The notes: generated from the sequence alone by a model not told the origin. 64,000 nt of DNA from Pseudomonas frederiksbergensis (GCF_017114915.1 NZ_JAAUOE010000033.1:1-64000), one strand, 5' to 3'. Numbered from the stretch's first letter, positions 8,488 to 17,619 are shown. A program made the numbers and translations.

Positions 8488-9510
8488 TTACGCAGTTGTT
8501 TCTCCTATCGACGGCGTCTCTCTCCAGGCAATCCGCCTGTCCGGCCGCAGCGTGTTATTCACCTGCTCGAAAAGTTGACAGATGGGTCTGATTTCGTTGC
8601 TTGTGTACACCCGATCGATCTTCTCGATATCGCCAAAACCGGCGCTGTTTTCCGGAATGATCCCGGCCAGTGCGGGGTTCATTCTCCACGCGGCGATGAC
8701 GTCATTGCGCGTGATGTTCTTGACCTTTTCCAGCTCATCCTTCGCCTGGAAGTCACCCACCGGGATGATCTGAATCGCCTTCTCGGCGCCGCCCGGGATG
8801 TTCACGAACATTGATCTGAAGTTGCCCACGCCCTTGCTGGCGGTGATCTGAGCCTTCAGCTCGGCCTCGTCGTCGTCACTCAGGTTCGGGTCATTGGTGT
8901 AGAAGATGTAGCCCGCGTGTGCGCCGTTACTGTAGTAGCGCCGGCGGAACAGGGTGGCGGCTTCGTTGAGCAACAGCGCCTGCAGGCCACCCAGATAGTC
9001 CGGAACGCCATAGATGTTCTGTTCTACGTCGTAGTTGAAGACGTGTTCGATCTCTTCCTGGTCGAACTCTACTTCCTTGCCGTCCGGCAGCAGCTGCAGG
9101 AACCCACCGCCGAGCTTCACCCGCATGTTGATGGCTGGCAGGTGCTCCATTTCGATGACTTGGCCAAACGCATTGGGCTTGCGATACAGGTACGTTTCGC
9201 CAAACACCATGAAATCCAGCGCCGCACGACTCATGGTGGCGGTGGACAGGCCCAGCGATGGGATGAATTCACGCAGCAACAGGTTGCGTTTGAACCCCGG
9301 GATCGCGCCGTGGTGAGCGTTTGCCTTGAGCAGCTTGGCCAAGCCTTGGCGCGATACCGGTGGAGTGTAGATGCGTCCGTCGTGACTGACGAACACGCCG
9401 AGGTACTGCGCGATGTTCTCCGACAGGACCGGCTCGGGTGCACCGAACGAAAACATGCGCGTTGGCCCTGGTGCCGGTGGTTTGGGCTGTTCTGTTTTGC
9501 GTCGTTCCAT
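8488..9510 (-). CDS. Phage portal protein (P2 gpQ-like)
   Basis: Forms the dodecameric portal through which DNA enters the capsid. From the ATG at 9510 the product is 340 aa, close to the length of P2 gpQ. Recognisable blocks: FSFGAPEPVL near the start, FMVFGETYLYR, VFNYDVEQNIYGVPDYLGGLQALLLNEAATLFRRRYY, and NPALAGIIPENSAGFGDIEKIDRVYTSNEI near the end. Alternative in-frame starts at 9573 and 9624 would extend it into the terminase coding region. It is leftward, as in P2, opposite to the other head genes. The upstream terminase frame continues through its first 80 codons in another frame. Confidence 0.92.
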   Translation of the reverse strand: MERRKTEQPKPPAPGPTRMFSFGAPEPVLSENIAQYLGVFVSHDGRIYTPPVSRQGLAKLLKANAHHGAIPGFKRNLLLREFIPSLGLSTATMSRAALDFMVFGETYLYRKPNAFGQVIEMEHLPAINMRVKLGGGFLQLLPDGKEVEFDQEEIEHVFNYDVEQNIYGVPDYLGGLQALLLNEAATLFRRRYYSNGAHAGYIFYTNDPNLSDDDEAELKAQITASKGVGNFRSMFVNIPGGAEKAIQIIPVGDFQAKDELEKVKNITRNDVIAAWRMNPALAGIIPENSAGFGDIEKIDRVYTSNEIRPICQLFEQVNNTLRPDRRIAWRETPSIGETTA

Positions 9511-11332
9511 GGGTTCCGGATCCGGTGAGTGAGTAGCGGCTGCGCCGCGACTTGTTGGTGTTAAGGGGTTCATTGGCCAGCGCGTGCATGATCGACCAGG
9601 CGACGTCTGCGTGGCCGGTGGCATCAGTGCGTGATGCGCTGTAGGTAACCTGTCCGCTGCCAGTTGTGCCGCGTTTGATGGTCAGGAATGCCTGGGCGAT
9701 ATCGCTCCAGCCGGCGTCCCACTCGATGCGGCTTTGTTGGATAGTGTCCTGTGCCTTGAGCACCAAGGTGTTCTTGGTTTCGAGGCTGTAATGGATCGCC
9801 GTCGTGCGCGGGTAGAAGTCGCGCACCAGGTCGAACACGCCGTAGCCGATGCCAGTGGTGTCGATGCCGATGTGCTGCACGTTGAACCGCTCGGTGAGCC
9901 GCTTGACCTGTTCCGCCTGGTACTTGAACGACTGACCGCGCCAGCTGTATTTCTCCAGGATCCGGAACTTGCCGCCAGTCTCCAGTGGCGGGGCGATGAC
10001 CACGCAAGTTGCGTCGTCGCGGGTGCGGCTGGGGTCGTAGCCGATCCAGACCGGGCTGTTGCCAAATGGTCGATCGTCTTCCGGGTCGTAGTCGGTCCAC
10101 AGCGACAAATCCGAATAGCAGCGCTCCAGATCTGCCAGGGAAAACGCGCTCTGTGTGCTGTCGATGAATTTGCACATGAACAGCTGTTCAAACTTGTCCT
10201 CGTCGTACTCCAGCTGCAGCTGTTCCAGGTCGAATAGATCACAGCCGCCTGCCATGGCGTCGAGGATGGTGATGATCTTGCGCCACTGGCCATCGGGGCA
10301 GAGTGCTCCGGCGGCAATGTGCTGGTCGCTCGGCCAAGGCTCTTTCGCCTTCTTGCGCTTGCTGTTGCGGAATCCTTCGCCCGTCCAGAACGGATAGGCT
10401 TGGTGTGACACCGCGCTGGGCGTTGAAAAGTAGGTCTTGCGCCACTTTTTGTGTGTCGCCATGGCGCTGGCAACGGTATTCAGTTTCTCGAAATTCTGAA
10501 TCCAGAAGTATTCGTCGACGTAGACGTGGCCGTGGTGTCCCTGCGCCGTGCTGCTGTTGGTGCTGAGAAAGCGCAGTTCAGCCCAGGGCTTGCCGTCCTT
10601 GTTAAGCACGATCGGGTTGCCGGTCAGCTCCAGACCAAACCACTCTTGGGCAAACGAGATGATGTAACTGCGGAAAATCTCGGACTGGGCGCGGCTGGCT
10701 GAGAGGAATACCTGGTTGTCACCGGTCAGCACTGCATCCATGAATGCTTCGCCAGCGAAGTAGTACGTCAGACCCACTTGACGACTTTTCAGGATGTTGC
10801 GAATCCGCGCCGTCAGCGGGTTCTGTTTGGCGGCAAACAGCTCCTTCTGATAGCCGTACATTTTGCTGATGAACTTGTCGAGGAAGTCTGACTCGGTCAG
10901 GTCGCTGACGTCGTTCTTGACCTTCTTTTCCCGCTTCTTCCCACCTTTGCCGTCCCGGTCACCACGCTCACGGCGATTGCTGCGTTGATCATCATGACGT
11001 TGGCCTCCGTCTTCTTGCGGCTCGCTGGGCGCCACTGGAGTCTGTTTTGCGCATTGTTTTGCCAGGCGCTCGCGGATCGTGGTCAGGCGGTCCAGCTCGT
11101 CCAGTTCGCCCTTGGTCAGCGTGGCCTGTTTTTCCAATAGCAGAGTGATACGCCTGCTGACGGCCGTCAGCGGTTCCTCGTCCGAAAGCATGTCCTCCCA
11201 GCTGCCCTGACGGATCCAGTAATAGACGATCCGAATGTTGGGCAGGTTGAGTTGCGCCTGAATTTCCTTCGCTTTGCAGCGGCGCAGGAAAAGGCGTTTG
11301 GCGGCTTCTTTGACTTCGGTTGAGTAATACAT
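9269..11332 (-). CDS. Terminase large subunit (P2 gpP-like), C-terminal run-on into portal gene
   Basis: ATPase/nuclease that packages DNA into the prohead. The start at 11332 matches the family's MYYSTEVKEAAKRLFL opening with its small HTH. KSRQVGLTYYFAGEA carries the Walker A-like motif, HVYVDEYFWI the Walker B, and GYDPSRTRDDATCV plus HIGIDTTGIGYGVFD are nuclease-domain motifs. The homologous part ends near NEPLNTNKSRRSRYSLT (about 9525). Instead of a stop, the frame runs on for about 90 residues of Arg/Thr-rich sequence to 9269, overlapping the portal gene in another frame. A lost stop or a small indel is likely; whether it matters for function is unclear. Confidence 0.88.
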   Translation of the reverse strand: MYYSTEVKEAAKRLFLRRCKAKEIQAQLNLPNIRIVYYWIRQGSWEDMLSDEEPLTAVSRRITLLLEKQATLTKGELDELDRLTTIRERLAKQCAKQTPVAPSEPQEDGGQRHDDQRSNRRERGDRDGKGGKKREKKVKNDVSDLTESDFLDKFISKMYGYQKELFAAKQNPLTARIRNILKSRQVGLTYYFAGEAFMDAVLTGDNQVFLSASRAQSEIFRSYIISFAQEWFGLELTGNPIVLNKDGKPWAELRFLSTNSSTAQGHHGHVYVDEYFWIQNFEKLNTVASAMATHKKWRKTYFSTPSAVSHQAYPFWTGEGFRNSKRKKAKEPWPSDQHIAAGALCPDGQWRKIITILDAMAGGCDLFDLEQLQLEYDEDKFEQLFMCKFIDSTQSAFSLADLERCYSDLSLWTDYDPEDDRPFGNSPVWIGYDPSRTRDDATCVVIAPPLETGGKFRILEKYSWRGQSFKYQAEQVKRLTERFNVQHIGIDTTGIGYGVFDLVRDFYPRTTAIHYSLETKNTLVLKAQDTIQQSRIEWDAGWSDIAQAFLTIKRGTTGSGQVTYSASRTDATGHADVAWSIMHALANEPLNTNKSRRSRYSLTGSGTHGTTQNRTAQTTGTRANAHVFVRCTRAGPVGEHRAVPRRVRQSRRTHLHSTGIAPRLGQAAQGKRSPRRDPGVQTQPVAA

Positions 11333-11389
11333 GGGCCGCAGTCTATGCGGCGAAAACGCTTGAAACGCGGGGTTAATTTCCGCGAATAA

Positions 11390-11408
11390 CCTACATCGTG
11401 ATTGTAGG
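11390..11408. promoter_or_regulatory. Inverted repeat in the divergent terminase/scaffold promoter region
   Basis: CCTACA, seven bases, TGTAGG form a perfect 6+6 inverted repeat in the 163-bp gap between the divergent terminase and scaffold genes, 57 bp from the former start and 87 bp from the latter. In P2 this gap holds two divergent late promoters each with an Ogr site centred near -55. Here the repeat may be the equivalent site for the zinc-finger activator at 8155-8412. The P2 consensus (TGT-N12-ACA) is not matched, so the link is inference. Confidence 0.4.
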
Positions 11409-11495
11409 AGAAGCGCGCAGGACAACCGTTTGTTAGATGGGCAATCGGTCCATATCGTGGGGCCTCAAATCACCGATTGAGCGCAGTTAACGCCC

Positions 11496-12419
11496 ATGCC
11501 CCGTTCCCTAGTTTCGTATTGGAAACGTGTCGCCACCAGCGGCCCGACCGTTGATGGTCGCGAAATCCTTCCCCAGGAACTGCGCGATATCGCCGAGACC
11601 TATGCACCATCCAAGTACACCGCCGTTATCTGGTGCGAGCATGAACGCTGGAGCGGCTCCCACGGCACCGTCTTCGCCGTGCGCCTCGTTGAAGAGGCTG
11701 ACGATCTGGAGCCTGGTCAAATTGCATTGGAAGCCCAGCTCAAACCGAATCAAAAACTGCTTTGGCTCAATGACCAAGGCGAGAAGCTGTTCTCCAGCAT
11801 CGAAATCTGGCCGAACTTCGCCGGTACCGGCAAAGCCTACCTGACCGGCCTGGCTGTGACTGACCAACCTGCCAGCCTCGGCACCCAGGAACTGTACTTC
11901 TCGCAGCGCACCAACAAAGCCACTTATTACGCCGCCTCTGTCGAGCTGGGCGCGCTGAACGAAGAGAAGCCCCAAGGCGAACTGGCCAAGCTGGCAACGA
12001 TGATCACCAGTCTGTTCAAGCGCTTCGCCGTCGAGCAGCCAGCAGCCTCCGACACCACCGACACCCCAACCGAGAGCAAACCCCCAATGGATGAAGCTAC
12101 AGCTACGGCTTTGAAGGCCTTGCTGGCTCAACTGCTTGTTGTCGCTGCCGGCATTCAGGCAGTGATTGAGCCTGCCGCCGAAGAAGCCCCAGAGCCTGAC
12201 CAGGCGCCGATCGATGACGTGCAAAGCGCCGTTGACGACATCGTGACGACTGCCGAGCAGGAGCGTGAGTTCAGTCGTCAAGGCAACTCCAACAAAGCCG
12301 TTCTCAAAAGCCTGGCTGAGCTGCAAAAGCAGTTCAACACGCTGGTGAACACTCCGAAAGGACGTGATCTGCCGCGCACTACTGGTGCCGCCGATCAAAA
12401 GAAAGCGCGGGTGCTCTGA
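11496..12419 (+). CDS. Capsid scaffolding protein / prohead serine protease (P2 gpO-like)
   Basis: 307 aa. The N-terminal herpes-type serine protease domain has D20 (TVDGREI), H49 (WCEHERW) and a serine in TDQPASLGT (S127) as candidate catalytic residues. The C-terminal half is a charged, Ala/Glu-rich helical scaffold with a basic end. In P2 this protein drives capsid assembly and then processes capsid, scaffold and portal. First gene of the rightward late operon; its stop is 1 bp from the capsid ATG. Confidence 0.92.
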   Translation: MPRSLVSYWKRVATSGPTVDGREILPQELRDIAETYAPSKYTAVIWCEHERWSGSHGTVFAVRLVEEADDLEPGQIALEAQLKPNQKLLWLNDQGEKLFSSIEIWPNFAGTGKAYLTGLAVTDQPASLGTQELYFSQRTNKATYYAASVELGALNEEKPQGELAKLATMITSLFKRFAVEQPAASDTTDTPTESKPPMDEATATALKALLAQLLVVAAGIQAVIEPAAEEAPEPDQAPIDDVQSAVDDIVTTAEQEREFSRQGNSNKAVLKSLAELQKQFNTLVNTPKGRDLPRTTGAADQKKARVL

Positions 12420-12420
12420 T

Positions 12421-13437
12421 ATGGCTCAATCCCTGAGTACTTTGGGCGCCAAGATGTACGCCCAGATGCAGCTGGACATCGCTGAAAGCTACGGTGTCGA
12501 GCTGTCGTCCAAGATGTTCAGCGTCGAGCCGACCATCGCTCAAGAGCTGAACGACGCGATCACTGCCAAGTCTGACTTCCTGCAGCGCATCAACGTCATC
12601 GGCGTGAGCGAGATCAAGGGTCAGAAGGTGTTCCTGGGCGTTTCCGGTCCTGTGACGGGTCGCACCAACACCAAGACCACCGACCGCGAAGCCAAGGATG
12701 CGTCGGCGTTGGATGACAGCACCTACGAGCTGTTTTCGACCGAATCCGACGTCAGCCTGCCATACGCCAAGATCGATGCCTGGGCCAAATTCCCGGACTT
12801 CCATCAGCGCTATTCCGCGGCCGTGCAGAAGCAAATCGCCCTGGACCGCATCATGGTCGGCTTCCACGGTACCAGTGCTGCTGTTCAGACCGATATCGTC
12901 GCCCATCCGATGCTGCAGGACGTTAACAAAGGCTGGCTGCAGATTGCCCGCGAACAGATCCCGCAGCAGGTCATGTCGCAAGGCTTGAATGCCGGCAAGG
13001 TCGAGCTGGGCGAGGGCGGCGACTACGCGAACCTTGATGCCCTGGTGCATGACACCAAGCAGATGGTCGACGAGCGTCTGCGCGACGGTGGCGACCTGAT
13101 CGCGATCATCGGCAGTGACCTGCTGGCTGCTGATAAAGCCAAGCTGTACGCCAAGCAGGGCGATGTCCCGACCGAGAAAGAACGCATCGAAGACGCCCAG
13201 GTCATCGCGACTTATGGCGGTTTGCCGAGCTTCAGCGTGCCGTTCTTCCCGGTCAATGCCGTGGTGGTCACCAGCTTCGACAACCTGTCGATCTACTTCC
13301 AGGACTCCAGCTGGCGCAAGCAGACCATCGACAACCCGAAACGCTCCCGCGTCGAGGATTACAACAGCCGCAACGAAGGCTATGTGATCGAGCAGCTGGA
13401 GAAGTTCGCGATGACTGAAAACGTGGAGCTGGTCTGA
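12421..13437 (+). CDS. Major capsid protein (P2 gpN-like)
   Basis: 338 aa starting at 12421 right after the scaffold stop; a longer frame to 12364 would overlap the scaffold gene and lacks support. Blocks typical of gpN: LGAKMYAQMQLDIAESYGVE, KSDFLQRINVIGVSEIKGQKVFLGVSGPVTGRTNT, and the C-terminal YNSRNEGYVIEQLEKFAMTENV. HK97-fold shell subunit. Stop and the next gene's ATG overlap, consistent with coupled translation of head genes. Confidence 0.95.
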   Translation: MAQSLSTLGAKMYAQMQLDIAESYGVELSSKMFSVEPTIAQELNDAITAKSDFLQRINVIGVSEIKGQKVFLGVSGPVTGRTNTKTTDREAKDASALDDSTYELFSTESDVSLPYAKIDAWAKFPDFHQRYSAAVQKQIALDRIMVGFHGTSAAVQTDIVAHPMLQDVNKGWLQIAREQIPQQVMSQGLNAGKVELGEGGDYANLDALVHDTKQMVDERLRDGGDLIAIIGSDLLAADKAKLYAKQGDVPTEKERIEDAQVIATYGGLPSFSVPFFPVNAVVVTSFDNLSIYFQDSSWRKQTIDNPKRSRVEDYNSRNEGYVIEQLEKFAMTENVELV

Positions 13438-14150
13438 TGAGTCTGGCACTGGCGCACAAGCGGCGCGTACTTGCACAAGGCCCAGCGATGGCTGTCGCCG
13501 GTGCCGCAGCGGGGGGCTACTCGCCGGCCGCTGCACTCTCCAGCCCTGCGAATGCGCAAAAGCATTTGAAGCTGATGGAAGACGCAATGGCGCAGGACCT
13601 CGAGCGTCTTGGCGCGATCGACAACCACGGGTTGCGCCAGCTCCTCAAGCGTGACGAGCTGCTGCCCAAGTACCTGGATTACGTGCAGCGCTACCGCGAT
13701 TCCGGATTGAGTTTCCCGAACTCGGTGGTGATGCAGGTTCTGGTCTGGCTGTTCGACACCGAGAAATTCGACGCGGGGTTGGACCTGGCGAACTTCGCCA
13801 TGGAACAAGGCCAGCCGATGCCCGAGCGCTTCAAGCGCAATGTTCAGACCTTTGTCGCGGATGCGGTGATCGAGTGGGCCGAGGCGGAGCAGAAGGCTGG
13901 ACGCAGTCCTGAGCCATACCTGTCCGACCTTCTGCCGCGTGTCGATGACGAGTGGAAGCTAACCGAGCAGATCCCGGCCAAATACCACAAGTTGATCGGG
14001 ATACGCGCCCTGGACGCCAGGGAGTGGACGAAGGCCATCACTCACTTCGAGCGAGCCGAAGCCCTTCACGACGGTATTGGCGTCGGCACACGCCTGATAG
14101 GCGCACGCAAGGCGCTGGCAAAAGAACTGGCTAACAAAGCCGCCGAATAA
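13437..14150 (+). CDS. Terminase small subunit (P2 gpM-like)
   Basis: 237 aa, overlapping the capsid gene by 1 bp. Small terminase subunit that recognises cos/pac DNA and delivers it to the large subunit. The region around 40-110 (KHLKLMEDAMAQDLERLGAIDNHGLRQLLKRDELLPKYLDYVQRYRDSG) matches the gpM family. In P2 order the gene sits between capsid and head completion, as here. About 100 bp without a gene follow before gpL. Confidence 0.92.
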   Translation: MSLALAHKRRVLAQGPAMAVAGAAAGGYSPAAALSSPANAQKHLKLMEDAMAQDLERLGAIDNHGLRQLLKRDELLPKYLDYVQRYRDSGLSFPNSVVMQVLVWLFDTEKFDAGLDLANFAMEQGQPMPERFKRNVQTFVADAVIEWAEAEQKAGRSPEPYLSDLLPRVDDEWKLTEQIPAKYHKLIGIRALDAREWTKAITHFERAEALHDGIGVGTRLIGARKALAKELANKAAE

Positions 14151-14249
14151 CCCGACTACCCCCCCGGCGAGAAACTGTGGATGTGAGCCAACCATTTATG
14201 GACCTGACCCACTGAAACAGTTTTCCCGCCCCTATTCGAGTGCCCAGCA

Positions 14250-14711
14250 ATGAGCTTTTCCGGGAAACCCACGACCTTTGTGGAGCAGGCGATCGAGAAC
14301 GACGGCTTTTGGCCGAACCTCTCCGTGACCGAGTTCCAGAAGGGTTACCGCCTGCCGGCGGAGTACCTGGTAGACATGCTGGTCACTGATCTGACCACGG
14401 CGATGATCGAGGTCAATAACGACCTGGCCAAACGGAAAAGCCAATGGCAGTCCGTAGGCATCACCTCCGTGGAATCTGCTGACCCTATGGTGCTGCCCGA
14501 GCGCACATTTCACGCAGCGACGTACAAGCGCGCCGTTTATTGCCGCGCCAAGGCCAGCTTGCTGACTCAATTCGCCACCGTAACCCGCCGTGAAAGTGCG
14601 GAGAACAACGGCAAAGAACTGCCCGAGCGTGGCGAAACCTTCCTGGAGTTCAGCCAGCAGGCCATCCGGTCGCTGCAGGGCCGTGGTCGCATTACGGCGG
14701 TGCTGCTGTGA
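14250..14711 (+). CDS. Head completion/stabilisation protein (P2 gpL-like)
   Basis: 153 aa with the conserved WPNLSVTEFQKGYRLPAEY near the N-terminus and YKRAVYCRAKASLLTQFATVTRRESAEN later, both gpL signatures. Connects filled heads to tails. Its TGA overlaps the GTG start of the next gene, so both are probably translated by the same ribosomes. Confidence 0.92.
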   Translation: MSFSGKPTTFVEQAIENDGFWPNLSVTEFQKGYRLPAEYLVDMLVTDLTTAMIEVNNDLAKRKSQWQSVGITSVESADPMVLPERTFHAATYKRAVYCRAKASLLTQFATVTRRESAENNGKELPERGETFLEFSQQAIRSLQGRGRITAVLL

Positions 14712-15154
14712 TCAAACTTCGCGCCCTCACCACGTACCTGATCGAGCGCCATCTGGTGCTGCCGGAACAGCTCGACAGCTGGACCAACCAGGTGAACCTG
14801 GAACTGATCTGGAAGCCCGACGTCGGCGGCCTGCACATGGGTGACATGCGTTACACCGCCACGATCGCCCTCGAGCGTTTCGCCGATCACCCGGGGCGCC
14901 TGATGGCATTGGTGGGCAGTTGGCTGGAGGGCAACGACCAAGACCGCGACGAACTGCCGGCGCCGAAGTTCGACATCACCATGCTCGACAACGACCTGGC
15001 CGACGTGGACATCACCCTCGAATTCAACGAACCGCAGTACCTGGCCGAGGATCCCGCCGGCGAGATCGAGGCTTTCGGCAAGACCTGGGCATTTGTCCCG
15101 TTTGACTTGTGGATTGCCGAGCACGGCGAGGTGTCGAGCCATGGCGGGGCGTAG
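14708..15154 (+). CDS. Tail completion protein (P2 gpR-like)
   Basis: 148 aa, GTG start overlapping the gpL stop by 4 bp. The opening IKLRALTTYLIERHLVLPEQLDSW and the acidic middle with DLADVDITLEFNEP fit gpR-type tail completion proteins. In P2, gpR and gpS finish the tail tube terminus for head joining. The end overlaps the following gpS-like start by 14 bp. Confidence 0.87.
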   Translation: MIKLRALTTYLIERHLVLPEQLDSWTNQVNLELIWKPDVGGLHMGDMRYTATIALERFADHPGRLMALVGSWLEGNDQDRDELPAPKFDITMLDNDLADVDITLEFNEPQYLAEDPAGEIEAFGKTWAFVPFDLWIAEHGEVSSHGGA

Positions 15155-15824
15155 CACCTTCGAACTCGATGCCCGGGGCTATCTGGGCGTGCGTGAGCAA
15201 CTGGCGTTGCTCAGCCTGCCGCCGCAGCTGCGCCGGCGTCTGCTGAACAACGTAACCAAGCGCGTGCGGACCATGAGCCGCAAGCGTGTGCGCGATCAGC
15301 AGAACCTCGACGGCTCGCCGTTTGAAGCGCGCAAAGGGGAAGGGAAGGGCAAAAAGAAGATGGAAGCGGGGCTGGCCAAGTTGATGTTGGTCACTCGCGT
15401 AAGTGCCGATGAAGCCGAGCTTGGATGGCGTAACGCCCTGACCAGTTGGGTCGCGGCGCAGCAGCACAACGGCGTCAGCGAGCGCCGCACTGCCGCGCAG
15501 ATGAAGCGCTGGAGCACCGTTCCCCAAGGTCTGGCGGCCACGGAAAAGCAGGCAAAGCGCCTACGTCGCCTGGGCTTCAAGGTTCGCCAGGAAGGCAAAA
15601 AATCTTTGTCCCGGCCATCAGTGGCCTGGATTCAAGAACATGTGAATTACGCCAAGGCGGGGCTGCTGATCCGAATCCTGGGCGATGAAAAAGCCGAGAG
15701 CAGCGGCGCGCAGAGCTGGGAAATCACCTTGCCCAAGCGCCAATTCATCGGCGTCAGCACCGAACGAGACACTGGCTTGCTGCTGAACCAGGTGCTCCAA
15801 CAAATCCTTAATTCACCCCGCTAG
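15141..15824 (+). CDS. Phage virion morphogenesis protein (P2 gpS-like)
   Basis: 227 aa from the ATG at 15141. Lys/Arg-rich middle (NNVTKRVRTMSRKRVRDQQNLDGSPF and a KGEGKGKKKM stretch) followed by RNALTSWVAAQQHNGVSE are hallmarks of the gpS/virion morphogenesis family. A longer frame from 15093 would overlap gpR further without support. Works with gpR in tail completion. Confidence 0.87.
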   Translation: MAGRSTFELDARGYLGVREQLALLSLPPQLRRRLLNNVTKRVRTMSRKRVRDQQNLDGSPFEARKGEGKGKKKMEAGLAKLMLVTRVSADEAELGWRNALTSWVAAQQHNGVSERRTAAQMKRWSTVPQGLAATEKQAKRLRRLGFKVRQEGKKSLSRPSVAWIQEHVNYAKAGLLIRILGDEKAESSGAQSWEITLPKRQFIGVSTERDTGLLLNQVLQQILNSPR

Positions 15825-15835
15825 CGAGGCACTGC

Positions 15836-16951
15836 ATGGCACTCGGCAAAGTCAGCGTAAACAATCTCAATCTGGGCCAGGGTGCCGTGACTGAGATCGA
15901 ACGCTATTTTCTATTCATCGGCCCCGGCGCGAAGAGCATCGGTCAGCTGATTCCATTGAACACCGACAGCGATCTGGACAGCGCACTGGGCATTCCGGCC
16001 AGCGACCTGAAAACCCAGATCACTGCAGCCCGCCTGAACGGCGGCGATCGCTGGGCCTGCCTAGCTGCCCCGATCGCGGCGGATGGTGAATGGTCCGAAG
16101 CACTCGAAAATGCCCAGCAGCAGGGTTTTTCGGTCGAGGCGGTGGTGATCACCAAACCGGTGACTACTGCAGCGCAACTGTCGGCCATGCATGACGCGGC
16201 TATCTCGCTGAACAACGTCTACGGCCGTCGGGCTTTTGTGATGGCGGCGAGTGCCGGCATCACCGCGCTGCAGACGTGGGATCAATACCTGCTCGAGCAG
16301 CGAGCGGTCACTGCAGCACTGGCCGCGCCGCGCGTCCTGGTCGTGCCTCAGCTACACGGCAATGACCTGGGCGTGTTGGCCGGTCGCCTGGCGAATGCGG
16401 CCGTGAGTATTGCCGACAGCCCGATGCGCGTGGCTTCCGGTGCGGTGTTGGGCTTGGGCGCTGTGCCCGCCGACGTCGAAGGCGTGCCGCTGCCATCGGC
16501 GATCCGTACCGAGCTGGATAAAGCGCGTTTCTCCGTGTCGCAGACCTACCCGGATTATCCAGGTGTGTTCTGGGGCGACGGCAACATGCTCGATGCGCCG
16601 GCGAGTGACTTCCAGGTGGTGGAGTACTTGCGCCTGGCTGACAAAGCCGCTCGCCAGGTGCGCCCGCTGCTGATCCGCCGCGTGGCCGATCGCCGACTCA
16701 ACAACACCCCCAACAGCATGGCCGCCGCGATCAGTGCGCTGATGAAGCCACTGCGCCAGATGGCCAAGTCCGCCACATTCGCCGGCCAGGTATTCCCGGG
16801 GGAGATCGAGGCGCCAAAGGACGGCGACATCGTCCTGGTGTGGCTCAGCAAAACCAAGGTCGAGCTCTACATCAAGATCCGGCCGCTCAACTGCCCGAAA
16901 GACCTGACGGCCAACATCGCCCTCGACCTTTCCAACGACGATTCGGAGTAA
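15836..16951 (+). CDS. Contractile tail sheath protein, DUF2586/HP1 type
   Basis: 371 aa, starting 11 bp after gpS. The sequence (MALGKVSVNNLNLGQG, FIGPGAKSIG, LNTDSDLDSALG, TWDQYLLEQRAVTAALAAPRVLVVPQLHGNDLG) matches DUF2586 proteins, the HP1-lineage sheath, rather than P2 gpFI. C-terminal VELYIKIRPLNCPKDLTANIALDLS resembles the sheath handshake region. Together with the next gene it marks the tail as HP1-like. Confidence 0.82.
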   Translation: MALGKVSVNNLNLGQGAVTEIERYFLFIGPGAKSIGQLIPLNTDSDLDSALGIPASDLKTQITAARLNGGDRWACLAAPIAADGEWSEALENAQQQGFSVEAVVITKPVTTAAQLSAMHDAAISLNNVYGRRAFVMAASAGITALQTWDQYLLEQRAVTAALAAPRVLVVPQLHGNDLGVLAGRLANAAVSIADSPMRVASGAVLGLGAVPADVEGVPLPSAIRTELDKARFSVSQTYPDYPGVFWGDGNMLDAPASDFQVVEYLRLADKAARQVRPLLIRRVADRRLNNTPNSMAAAISALMKPLRQMAKSATFAGQVFPGEIEAPKDGDIVLVWLSKTKVELYIKIRPLNCPKDLTANIALDLSNDDSE

Positions 16952-16957
16952 TCCCCT

Positions 16958-17407
16958 ATGTCACGTATTGGCGGCAAGAACTTTGACGTGAACCTGGGCG
17001 ATCTGCTGGTTCACGTCGAAAGCTGCACCCTGGATATCACGGACAACACGGCTGTGGCGCAGAGCGGGGGCGTCCCCAATGGACACGTTGACGGTGATGT
17101 CGCGGCCAGCGGGGAGATGGAGTTCGACACCAGTAACTTCAACCTCCTGATTGAAGCCGCACGCACTGCCGGCAGTTTTCGCGAGCTCGAACCTTTCGAC
17201 TCTGTTTTCTTCGCCAAGGCCGGCGAAGAGGAACTGCGTATCGAGGCTTTCGGCTGCAAATTGAAGGTTTCCAGTCTGCTGAGCATCGATCCGAAAGGCG
17301 GTGAAAAGTCCAAACACAAGGTGCCGTTTGACGTCACCAGCCCGGACTTCATCCGCATCAACGGTGTGCCGTACCTGGCCGCCAAAGAGATCGAGGGCCT
17401 GCGCTGA
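16958..17407 (+). CDS. Tail tube protein, DUF2597/HP1 type
   Basis: 149 aa beta-rich protein immediately after the sheath gene, the usual sheath-tube order. MSRIGGKNFDVNLGDLLVHVESCTLDITDNTAVA and the FDVTSPDFIRINGVPYLAAKEIEGL end are typical of DUF2597. The stop TGA overlaps the next ATG by one base. Function is assigned from family and position. Confidence 0.82.
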   Translation: MSRIGGKNFDVNLGDLLVHVESCTLDITDNTAVAQSGGVPNGHVDGDVAASGEMEFDTSNFNLLIEAARTAGSFRELEPFDSVFFAKAGEEELRIEAFGCKLKVSSLLSIDPKGGEKSKHKVPFDVTSPDFIRINGVPYLAAKEIEGLR

Positions 17408-17619
17408 TGGGGGATTGGCTCGACAACGCCAAGGCGATCGAGGAGTTGGAGCGTGAGCGTTTAATCGCTGCCCAGCTCGCCAAACCGCGGCCAACGGGGC
17501 CGAGCCGATCCCATTGCGAAGACTGCGACAACGAGATCCCTGCTGCGCGCCAGGCGCTGGGCGGAAAAACTCGTTGTGTCCTTTGCCAGACCGAACACGA
17601 GCGGAGTAACCACCGATGA
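17407..17619 (+). CDS. TraR/DksA-type C4 zinc-finger protein
   Basis: 70 aa. C37xxC40 and C57xxC60 form a DksA/TraR zinc finger (HCEDCDNEIPAARQALGGKTRCVLC). N-terminal helix is charged, as in TraR. Plasmid and phage TraR homologues bind the RNA polymerase secondary channel without ppGpp. P2-like phages carry such a gene in the lysis region (P2 orf82). Overlaps both neighbours by 1-4 bp, so it is embedded in the late operon. Confidence 0.85.
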   Translation: MGDWLDNAKAIEELERERLIAAQLAKPRPTGPSRSHCEDCDNEIPAARQALGGKTRCVLCQTEHERSNHR

